NCBI GenBank assembly: GCA_964581305.1
Contig: CAZONC010000013.1
Location: forward strand, 1 to 13,734
DNA from: CAZONC01 sp964581305
Lineage (GTDB): Archaea > Aenigmatarchaeota > Aenigmatarchaeia > CG10238-14 > SCSR01
DNA: 13,734 nt
Direction: 5' to 3'
Every line of letters begins with the position of its first letter. Position 1 is the stretch's first letter. The translations under genes and the position numbers were made by a program. A model generated the notes under the pieces. It was not told the origin of the DNA. It saw nothing but the letters and a program-made list of their open reading frames with translations, and did not search any database. This document shows, in pieces, positions 7,142-11,864 of the stretch.

Positions 7142-7399
7142 TTAAATAGCACGTGTGATTTTTATTACATCCACTTCGCTTACCTCTTCAATTGCCCGAA
7201 GACTTGTTTCTATTTTTTCGAGTTCGCCGCCGGCATCCGGAATTATTTTTGTAATAATTAGTGCTTCCAACCCAAACGCTATTGGCTCTCTTTCTATTTT
7301 TTCTGGCGATATAGCATTCGCTATTTTTTTTGCCAAATCTTCCAAATTAATTTCCACACCTTTGGGCATGACACGAAAAGTTACTATTACGTCTGCCAT
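7142..7399 (-). CDS. ef1b: Translation elongation factor aEF-1beta
   Basis: This is the GDP/GTP exchange factor for aEF-1alpha, recharging it after aminoacyl-tRNA delivery. I choose the ATG at 7399, giving 85 residues starting MADVIVTFRVMPKGVEINL, which matches the family start. The longer reading from 7420 overlaps the upstream gene. The fold is a single ferredoxin-like domain. Conserved features are the VMPKGVEINLEDL strand-helix start, EREPIAFGLEALIITKIIPD in the middle, and the C-terminal VSEVDVIKITR. The length is normal for archaea (about 85-90). It begins one nucleotide after the stop of the Zn-ribbon gene, a pairing typical of archaea and a sign of co-transcription. Confidence 0.94.
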   Translation of the reverse strand: MADVIVTFRVMPKGVEINLEDLAKKIANAISPEKIEREPIAFGLEALIITKIIPDAGGELEKIETSLRAIEEVSEVDVIKITRAI

Positions 7400-7400
7400 A

Positions 7401-7562
7401 CTAAGGACCAACAAAACCACAACCAGAGCATGTATATTTGTTACTTAGATTTTTACATGTAGAACATCTCACTATCTCTATATTTCCACAGTTTGGACAT
7501 AAAAATTTAACAAAGTTATCTTTAGCAAAAACATTTGCACCGCAACTTGTACATCTATACAT
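7401..7562 (-). CDS. Zn-ribbon RNA-binding protein linked to translation (COG2888-like)
   Basis: This short gene encodes 53 residues with four CxxC knuckles: Cys4/7 (CTSC), Cys22/25 (CPNC), Cys33/36 (CSTC) and Cys45/48 (CSGC), ending GFVGP. The layout matches the small archaeal zinc-ribbon proteins predicted to bind RNA and act in translation, usually encoded just upstream of aEF-1beta, as here (one-nucleotide gap). Start and stop are clear: ATG at 7562, TAG at 7403-7401. The role is predicted from the family and is not demonstrated. Confidence 0.9.
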   Translation of the reverse strand: MYRCTSCGANVFAKDNFVKFLCPNCGNIEIVRCSTCKNLSNKYTCSGCGFVGP

Positions 7563-7582
7563 TTTGATCAAATTATTAATTG

Positions 7583-7593
7583 TAAATATAAAT
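7583..7593 (-). promoter_or_regulatory. TATA-box promoter of the Zn-ribbon/aEF-1beta operon
   Basis: The minus strand reads ATTTATATTTA here, centred about 26 nt before the ATG at 7562. This suits a leaderless mRNA and is the same element form and spacing as the srp54 promoter. The divergent tRNA-Arg promoter must lie in the same 73-nt gap. Confidence 0.55.
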
Positions 7594-7635
7594 TTAATAA
7601 TTACGCCTTTATTTTCTAAATATTAAATTAATACT

Positions 7636-7727
7636 GGGCGTGTCGTCTAGTTTGGATAGGATACAACCCTGCGGTTAAAAATTTAAGCAGAAAGGTTGTG
7701 GCCGGGGTTCGAATCCCCGCACGCCCA
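7636..7727 (+). tRNA. tRNA-Arg(GCG) with an 18-nt canonical intron at 37/38
   Basis: The acceptor stem is GGGCGTG/CACGCCC, the T-arm CGGGG-TTCGAAT-CCCCG and the anticodon stem CAACC/GGTTG, all perfectly paired. After intron removal the anticodon loop is C-T-GCG-G-A, reading CGC (arginine). A20 follows GG in the D-loop, in agreement with arginine identity. The discriminator is A7727 and CCA is not encoded. The spliced length is 74 nt. The 3' end directly abuts the stop codon (7728-7730) of the convergent membrane-protein gene, leaving no spacer. Confidence 0.95.
7675..7692 (+). other. Canonical 37/38 tRNA intron with strict bulge-helix-bulge
   Basis: The exon bases CTGC pair with the intron bases GCAG (4-bp central helix). 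They are flanked by 3-nt bulges GGT and AAA, with the anticodon stem as outer helix and the AT-rich TTAAA/TTTAA self-complement as inner helix. Cuts GG|T and AA|A release 18 nt. Every element of the strict archaeal splicing motif is present. Confidence 0.92.
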
Positions 7728-8210
7728 TTAAGGAAGCCTATCAAACAATTTAGATGCATGTTTCTTAATTGCCTTGGGTAAATTTTTTACCTCATCTTTC
7801 CATAGATAAAGAAGTCCGGCTGTGCTTATACCAGCTGTTAATGGTGCTGTTATAGTTGCTGGCAATGTATAAGAAAGGGCTTGAATATCGGAAAAGGGAC
7901 ACAAAGAATAAAGTAAATTTGCTGTGGCAAAAAGCTGAAGAGAATTTTTGAGATTGGGATGATCTTTAATTTTTTTTGAAATATACATAGCAGAAAGACC
8001 AAGTACTAAATTAGTTATAATCGGTATACTAGGTGGTAATGGATGTGTATAGTTTTTGTCAACACAAACCACATCTAAACCTCTTATTTCTGCCTTAATA
8101 TTAAGTGCTTTTGCAGTTGAAAACGCTGCACCTTCACGACCAACACCACAGGCTATACTATAACAAATTCCTTCAATAGAATCGAGCAATTTGCTTAATT
8201 TCAAATCCAT
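7728..8210 (-). CDS. Membrane protein of unknown function
   Basis: This 160-residue protein has hydrophobic segments at about 61-78, 90-104 and 112-137, so two or three membrane helices are likely, with a basic C-terminal tail (KAIKKHASKLFDRLP). The N-terminal 50 residues are soluble in character and contain CYSIACGVGREGAAF, a Cys/Gly-rich stretch with no motif I can name. It lies downstream of RNase Z on the same strand with 57 nt between, which holds a possible terminator and a possible promoter. I recognise no family. Its stop codon touches the 3' end of tRNA-Arg. Confidence 0.75.
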   Translation of the reverse strand: MDLKLSKLLDSIEGICYSIACGVGREGAAFSTAKALNIKAEIRGLDVVCVDKNYTHPLPPSIPIITNLVLGLSAMYISKKIKDHPNLKNSLQLFATANLLYSLCPFSDIQALSYTLPATITAPLTAGISTAGLLYLWKDEVKNLPKAIKKHASKLFDRLP

Positions 8211-8235
8211 TAGTTAAAAGGCTGCTTTCAGAATG

Positions 8236-8262
8236 AAAATAAAAATTTCACTACACGAAGTG
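8236..8262 (-). terminator. Possible hairpin plus U-rich terminator after RNase Z
   Basis: Just past the RNase Z stop, the minus strand has a short CACT/AGTG hairpin (8262-8249) followed by the T-rich ATTTTTATTTTC. Archaeal termination mainly needs the U-rich tract, so this is plausible but weak. The same T-rich stretch could instead be the TATA element of the downstream membrane-protein gene. Confidence 0.3.
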
Positions 8263-8267
8263 GTAAA

Positions 8268-9179
8268 TTATTTTCTTTTTAATTTTATTTTCATAAAGTC
8301 GTAAGCAATTGATGTATCCTTAAAAATCTTTGTTGCTTCCTTTTCCATTTCTTTTGTATCTGTATATCTCCTTGAGATATGGGTTAAAATTAACTGTTTT
8401 ACACCAGCTTGCTTTGCAATTTTTGCAGCTTGCTTTACGTCAGCATGTCCTTTTGTATCCTCTTCCTCCAAAAAAGTACCATCATGTATTAGTAAATCGG
8501 CATTTTTTGAAATTTTAACTATATTTTTACAGGGCTTTGTATCGCCGGAATAAACAACTTTAAGTCCTTGCTTAATATTCGCTACATCTTCTATTCTTAC
8601 CTCCTTCCCTTTATATTCAGCTTTACCATATTTTTTCAATTTTTTGAGCCAAGCTCCTCGCTTCAGTCCAAGCTCTTTTAGTTTTTTTACATCAATACTC
8701 CACCTATCCTTTTCCTTAAAACAGTATGCAACACTTGGTACTGTATGAAGGACTGGTATGGAAAATATTTGATATTCGTCCGTTTCATCAATCAAACTAA
8801 TTTTCTCACCTTCAAATGGTACATTTATGGCTGTAACAGGAAATCTTAGTCCAAAATATCCAAGATCAAGTATATTTGAAACAAATCTTTCTGCCTCAGG
8901 GCCAAATATTTTTAATTCCCTTGTTCTTTTTTCTAAGGACATTGTTTGAATAAGTGGTATTAAGCCGGAAAAGTGATCCGCATGCCAGTGGGAAATAAAA
9001 ATTTTGTCCACATCCATAAAACTTATTCCTGAAACCATAAATTGTTTCTGAGTCCCTTCTCCGCAATCAAATAAAAGAGTATGCTTTTTTTCACCGAAAT
9101 ACTCAAGAACTATGGCTGGATGGTTTCTTTGTGCACTTGGAATTCCTGATACAGTTCCCAAAAAAGTTATTATTATCAT
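8268..9179 (-). CDS. rnz: Ribonuclease Z (tRNA 3' endonuclease)
   Basis: This metallo-beta-lactamase enzyme cuts tRNA precursors just after the discriminator base, creating the end to which CCA is added. The 303 residues carry the zinc motif HWHADH (His64, His66, Asp68, His69), His145 in VLHTVPSVAYCF, Asp213 in YSGDT, His245 in GHAD, and His267 in LTHISRRY. The start MIIITFLGTVSGIPSAQRN is the family start. Residues about 170-195 replace the usual exosite region with a Lys-rich stretch. The context fits: the three tRNA genes here lack CCA, and the CCA-adding enzyme is the next recognisable gene upstream on the same strand. Confidence 0.95.
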   Translation of the reverse strand: MIIITFLGTVSGIPSAQRNHPAIVLEYFGEKKHTLLFDCGEGTQKQFMVSGISFMDVDKIFISHWHADHFSGLIPLIQTMSLEKRTRELKIFGPEAERFVSNILDLGYFGLRFPVTAINVPFEGEKISLIDETDEYQIFSIPVLHTVPSVAYCFKEKDRWSIDVKKLKELGLKRGAWLKKLKKYGKAEYKGKEVRIEDVANIKQGLKVVYSGDTKPCKNIVKISKNADLLIHDGTFLEEEDTKGHADVKQAAKIAKQAGVKQLILTHISRRYTDTKEMEKEATKIFKDTSIAYDFMKIKLKRK

Positions 9180-9200
9180 AAAATAATCTTAAAAATTTAG

Positions 9201-9232
9201 AAATAAATTGATTAGAAAGATTTTTAAATTTT
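9201..9232. promoter_or_regulatory. Divergent TATA boxes for rnz and the 116-residue gene
   Basis: On the minus strand AATTTATTT (9209-9201) is centred about 26 nt before the rnz ATG at 9179. On the plus strand the TTTTTAAATTTT element (9221-9232) is centred about 25 nt before the ATG at 9251. Both spacings predict leaderless transcripts from one 71-nt gap. Confidence 0.5.
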
Positions 9233-9250
9233 AGTGTTTATTAGATTTTT

Positions 9251-9601
9251 ATGTCCGATATATTAGAGGATTTGTTAAAAGGAATAAAGGATATATCCAA
9301 AGAAATAAAAGTAAATAAGACCGATTTGCAGAAACTGAAAGATATTAATAAAAATATAAGGAAAAAAAATGTGATTGGCAAACTGTATGGTCCTAATAAT
9401 TTAATGATATACTTATTGAACGAAGAGGCATTTCCTCTTTTTGATAAGATAGATATACAAGAAATTGTTAAAAAAATGGAAAAACATGGAATCTATGAAC
9501 TCATTTTCGTAGATAAAAATAATATCTATAAAAAAGTGATAACTTTGGATGGGATAATTCATTATAATTTTGACGCTTACGGCAACATAATGTATTATTA
9601 G
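9251..9601 (+). CDS. Hypothetical protein, 116 residues, convergent partner A
   Basis: No family is recognised. Residues 1-40 are charged and helical with coiled-coil character (DLLKGIKDISKEIKVNKTDL). About 42-55 and 75-112 look alpha/beta, with KLYGPNNLMIYLLN and YELIFVDKNNIYKKVITLDG as candidate strands. It has no signal peptide or membrane segment. It has its own TATA element. It ends in Met-Tyr-Tyr inside a palindrome shared with the convergent gene, and the two stop codons overlap. It is a unique-looking gene placed between the RNase Z and CCA-adding enzyme genes. Confidence 0.72.
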   Translation: MSDILEDLLKGIKDISKEIKVNKTDLQKLKDINKNIRKKNVIGKLYGPNNLMIYLLNEEAFPLFDKIDIQEIVKKMEKHGIYELIFVDKNNIYKKVITLDGIIHYNFDAYGNIMYY

Positions 9602-9609
9602 TAATACAT
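9590..9609. repeat. Palindromic end shared by two convergent genes
   Basis: Perfect 8-bp arms ATGTATTA and TAATACAT are separated by TTAG. The stop codons of both genes (TAG on plus, TAA on minus) lie in the centre. Because of the symmetry both proteins end Met-Tyr-Tyr. It could form a hairpin in either transcript, but no T-tract directly follows on either strand. Confidence 0.85.
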
Positions 9610-9885
9610 CGGCTGCTCTTCTACATCAAAGTGAATAAGAAGTGGCAATATTTTTTCTTCTATTTTTTCAAGTTTATTTAATAACTCTATATATCTTTTA
9701 TCATTAATACCTCTAATGTAACATTTCAAGGAATATTTTTTTATAATTTGATGAAGCAATCTTATTATTCTCTCCTCTGGATGTTCAATAAGATCATTTG
9801 CAATTTCTTCAAGTTTTTCCACATTTTTTTCATGCTGTCTATAGATATCATCACAGATTTTTTTATATTCTTTATCAGAGACCAT
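9598..9885 (-). CDS. Hypothetical helical protein, 95 residues, convergent partner B
   Basis: No family is recognised. It is almost entirely charged helix: YKKICDDIYRQHEKNVEKLEEI, an ERIIRLLHQIIKKYSLKCY stretch and a C-terminal RYIELLNKLEKIEEKILPLL, ending in PMYY. It has no membrane segment and is probably a small cytosolic helical bundle. Its own TATA element lies 27 nt before the ATG, so it is transcribed separately from the CCA-adding enzyme gene behind it. The convergent layout argues against an ordinary toxin-antitoxin operon with partner A. Confidence 0.72.
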   Translation of the reverse strand: MVSDKEYKKICDDIYRQHEKNVEKLEEIANDLIEHPEERIIRLLHQIIKKYSLKCYIRGINDKRYIELLNKLEKIEEKILPLLIHFDVEEQPMYY

Positions 9886-9908
9886 ATTTAGGAATACAAA
9901 CGAAAAAG

Positions 9909-9918
9909 TTATAAATTT
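9909..9918 (-). promoter_or_regulatory. TATA box of the 95-residue gene
   Basis: The minus strand reads AAATTTATAA, centred about 27 nt before the ATG at 9885, in the 33-nt gap after the CCA-adding enzyme stop. A leaderless transcript is expected. Confidence 0.5.
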
Positions 9919-11349
9919 TTATGCTAAGTTTTTTTCCTCAAAATATTTTCTCAAAAATATACCAAAACCTTCATCTTTTTTTATCAAATCAGCAATCTTG
10001 CTAGTTTCACTAATTATTTGAAAACCTTTTGCCAATTCCTGTGCAATATAGTTTGGAATTCCTTTTGCAAGTAAAATATCAAGTGGTTTACTTAGAGTAT
10101 CTAATAGTTTTTCTTGTGCTGTTAAGAAATGTCTCTTAATTTCAACGACCCAATAATTGTTTTCGATGTATGGACCCAAGATTGCCATATCTTTATATTT
10201 TTTAATAAATCTTTCTGAATCATCAAGATCAAAAACTATAGGGCCAATTCTTTTTTGAATTACCGGTAATCTTGAAATTTCCATTTCTAATAACACCACT
10301 GCCAAATCTTTTTCATTGGAATAGACATCTTTCCGTAGGACTTTAAATTCATACTTCGTCTCTTCCAAAATATTTTGAATTCTATCAGCAAATCTTCTTA
10401 ATTGTGGCCACAAAATATCCGATATAACTGCTGGTGGAGAAAATGTAATCAAAATTAATTCTGTCTTTCTTTCAATAAGTTTGCGAATAAGCTCTTCCTC
10501 TGTCATTGGCTTCCATTTTTTCGGTAGGAAAAAGTCTATAGATGGTCTTTCCAAAAACTCCTTTGCACATTTTTTAAATTTAAAAAAATTTTGAGCAGAT
10601 AGAGCAGCAGTTGTATTCCTTTTTCTATCTGTTGGGTCTATGAGTATTAATGTCTGATTTTTAAATATTGACCTAAGTCGTTGATAATTTTCTTTTTCAT
10701 AGTATTTTTCTATATCTATTATTTCACCAGGTTGCCATTTCACTGCAGCTTTAAGAACATTGATAAAGCTTTTGTATCTAATTATTAGTAATTCGCAAGC
10801 ATATCCTGAAAATCCTTGTGTTTTGGCATCAGCGCCGTACATTTCATTTGCATTAAGAAATTGTTTAAGAAGGCGTACATCATTCGAAAGTTTTAGTGGC
10901 AGCTTTTTTTCTATATATTTAACATGAAAAGGCGTTCTATCAACTGCAGATTTCAGTTCCTCGGTTGATTTAACTTCATAACATGGAACAATATCAACAT
11001 CAACACCATCGATATTTCCGCAAACATAAGGATGCTCCGCATATTCAATTTTAAAACTTCCTTTTAATTTTGTAATAACTTTTTTTCCTATTTTTAATCC
11101 TAGATTTTCAAGCTTTTTTTCTGTAAAGGTTGGAGGAAAAAGAATAAAGATATCGAATTCCATTTTACTCGGCAACCACACATCTTTCACAATGCTTCCG
11201 GCCAAAATGGCTTTTCCACCAACTTTTTTTACTTCTTTTTTAACTAAAGAAAGGGTTTTTTTCGATAAACTGTGGAGTTTTTTTTGCTGAGAAGGCGTTG
11301 GCCTTACAATTGTTAAAGCTTTTTTTAGGATATCCTGATATTTTTTCAT
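9919..11349 (-). CDS. cca: CCA-adding enzyme (archaeal class I tRNA nucleotidyltransferase)
   Basis: It adds C, C and A to tRNA 3' ends without a nucleic-acid template, essential here because none of the three tRNA genes encodes CCA. I choose the ATG at 11349 (476 residues): MKKYQDILKKAL is the family start, and a TATA box lies 26 nt upstream. A longer reading from 11457 adds 36 residues and runs through that promoter. The catalytic motif is GSIVKDVWLPSKMEFDIFILFP (51-72), with Glu64 and Asp66, plus Asp119 in GVDVDIVPCYEV. The central domain has LLKQFLNANEMYGADAK and GFSGYACELLIIRY. The C-terminal part (about 300-476) matches the body and tail domains. It is somewhat longer than the roughly 440-residue well-studied forms. 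Confidence 0.94.
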   Translation of the reverse strand: MKKYQDILKKALTIVRPTPSQQKKLHSLSKKTLSLVKKEVKKVGGKAILAGSIVKDVWLPSKMEFDIFILFPPTFTEKKLENLGLKIGKKVITKLKGSFKIEYAEHPYVCGNIDGVDVDIVPCYEVKSTEELKSAVDRTPFHVKYIEKKLPLKLSNDVRLLKQFLNANEMYGADAKTQGFSGYACELLIIRYKSFINVLKAAVKWQPGEIIDIEKYYEKENYQRLRSIFKNQTLILIDPTDRKRNTTAALSAQNFFKFKKCAKEFLERPSIDFFLPKKWKPMTEEELIRKLIERKTELILITFSPPAVISDILWPQLRRFADRIQNILEETKYEFKVLRKDVYSNEKDLAVVLLEMEISRLPVIQKRIGPIVFDLDDSERFIKKYKDMAILGPYIENNYWVVEIKRHFLTAQEKLLDTLSKPLDILLAKGIPNYIAQELAKGFQIISETSKIADLIKKDEGFGIFLRKYFEEKNLA

Positions 11350-11370
11350 AAATATTATTTCGTGTTTTTT

Positions 11371-11378
11371 GTATAAAG
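11371..11378 (-). promoter_or_regulatory. TATA box deciding the cca start
   Basis: The minus strand reads CTTTATAC, centred 26 nt before the ATG at 11349. This is the spacing seen at the other promoters here, and it supports 11349 over the upstream in-frame ATG at 11457. Confidence 0.55.
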
Positions 11379-11413
11379 TTTTCCAGCGACAAGCACCATC
11401 TTTTTTTATTTTG

Positions 11414-11430
11414 TCACTATTATATAGTGA
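11414..11430. repeat. 7-bp inverted repeat between cca and the 55-residue gene
   Basis: TCACTAT and ATAGTGA are separated by TAT, perfectly symmetrical. It sits between the two divergent TATA boxes (11371-11378 and 11443-11450). It has no T-tract on its 3' side on either strand, so it is more likely an operator-like site than a terminator. Confidence 0.5.
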
Positions 11431-11442
11431 AAAATAGAAATC

Positions 11443-11450
11443 TTTATATT
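11443..11450 (+). promoter_or_regulatory. TATA box of the 55-residue gene
   Basis: TTTATATT is centred about 27 nt before the ATG at 11474, the same spacing as the other promoters in this window. It is the main argument that the short ORF is expressed. Confidence 0.55.
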
Positions 11451-11473
11451 TGGCCATTAACTACTTTTAAGTG

Positions 11474-11641
11474 ATGGCTATGGTCAAAAAAAATTTAAAT
11501 ATTAATATTAATGATACCGACTTTTTAAGACAAGAGCTACTCGAAGCCCAACGAATGCTTTTTGCAGAGACCAATATTAAAAAAATCAAATTTTTACAAA
11601 ATAAGATAAAATATCTAAGAGACCTTTTGGCAAAAGAATGA
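11474..11641 (+). CDS. Small coiled-coil protein, 55 residues, unknown function
   Basis: The ORF runs from ATG 11474 (a GTG in frame just before and an ATG at 11480 are alternatives) to TGA 11639-11641. After a short Asn-rich start (KKNLNININDTD), the rest is one amphipathic helix, FLRQELLEAQRML then IKKIKFLQNKIKYLRDLLAKE, with heptad-like leucines. That form faintly recalls ribosomal protein L29, but the family's conserved residues are not evident, so I do not assign it. Support for a real gene comes from the correctly spaced TATA box upstream and the T-rich terminator downstream. An antisense ORF over the same bases is hydrophobic only because it mirrors Lys codons. Confidence 0.62.
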   Translation: MAMVKKNLNININDTDFLRQELLEAQRMLFAETNIKKIKFLQNKIKYLRDLLAKE

Positions 11642-11681
11642 AAAAAAATTAGCACAAAAAAATCTTATTTAGTCTTACGAA

Positions 11682-11706
11682 TTTTTTTCTATTTTCTATT
11701 TTTTTT
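11682..11706 (+). terminator. T-rich terminator of the 55-residue gene
   Basis: Runs of seven and eight T (11682-11688, 11699-11706), joined by T-rich sequence, begin about 40 nt after the stop. U-rich tracts alone end archaeal transcription. There is no hairpin. Confidence 0.55.
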
Positions 11707-11723
11707 CATTTCTATCATTTAAA

Positions 11724-11809
11724 TAGCCCCGGGCAGATTCGAACTGCCGTCTTCTGCTCCAGAGGCAGACATCCTTTTGCGGAGATTTTGACCGCTAGAC
11801 GACGGGGCT
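11724..11809 (-). tRNA. tRNA-Gln(CUG), interrupted by a D-loop intron
   Basis: On the minus strand the acceptor AGCCCCG/CGGGGCT starts with A1-U72, typical of glutamine tRNAs. The T-arm is GGCAG-TTCGAAT-CTGCC and the anticodon arm TCTGC-CTCTGGA-GCAGA. The anticodon CTG reads CAG. The discriminator is A and the following bases are TTT, so CCA is absent. The D-stem GTCT/GGAT encloses a loop that is about 13 nt too long, explained by the intron listed separately; removal leaves a 73-nt tRNA. The gene is divergent from ThrRS and shares a 55-nt promoter gap with it. Confidence 0.94.
11777..11789 (-). other. Non-canonical D-loop tRNA intron (about 20/21) in tRNA-Gln
   Basis: The D-loop exon GCGG pairs perfectly with CCGC of the insert (4-bp central helix). 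The bulge AAA follows on the 3' side, the D-stem serves as outer helix, and a 9-nt loop starting UCA closes the other end: a bulge-helix-loop motif. Cutting UC|A and AA|A removes 13 nt and leaves a normal nine-base D-loop. Four consecutive A residues make the 3' cut uncertain by one base. Confidence 0.8.
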
Positions 11810-11840
11810 ATCAAAAACACAATAAATACAATAATTTCAA

Positions 11841-11855
11841 TTATATATAAATATA
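11841..11855 (+). promoter_or_regulatory. TATA-rich promoter region of thrS
   Basis: TTATATATAAATATA lies before the ATG at 11865. The nearest clear TATA centre is only about 20 nt from the ATG, shorter than at the other genes, so the exact element is uncertain. The divergent tRNA-Gln promoter must be in the same gap. Confidence 0.4.
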
Positions 11856-11864
11856 AGTGAGCAA

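Noticed and set aside
7400..7420. Seven-residue extension of aEF-1beta
   Set aside because: It overlaps the Zn-ribbon gene, and the family begins at MADVIVTF.
7155..7448. Plus-strand ORF over aEF-1beta
   Set aside because: It covers two clearly conserved minus-strand genes, and its composition mirrors them.
8245..8268. Regulatory palindrome after RNase Z
   Set aside because: Only four strict base pairs; kept solely as a low-confidence terminator.
9251..9885. Toxin-antitoxin pair formed by the 116- and 95-residue genes
   Set aside because: They are convergent with separate promoters and show no toxin or antitoxin motif; the sequence gives no support beyond small size.
11350..11457. 36-residue N-terminal extension of the CCA-adding enzyme from the ATG at 11457
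   Set aside because: The family starts at the Met encoded at 11349. The extension runs through a well-placed TATA box and overlaps the divergent promoter of the 55-residue gene.
11467..11655. Antisense ORF opposite the 55-residue gene
   Set aside because: It is hydrophobic only because it mirrors Lys-rich codons, and it would start within a T-rich terminator region without a TATA box at the usual distance; the plus-strand reading has both a promoter and a terminator.
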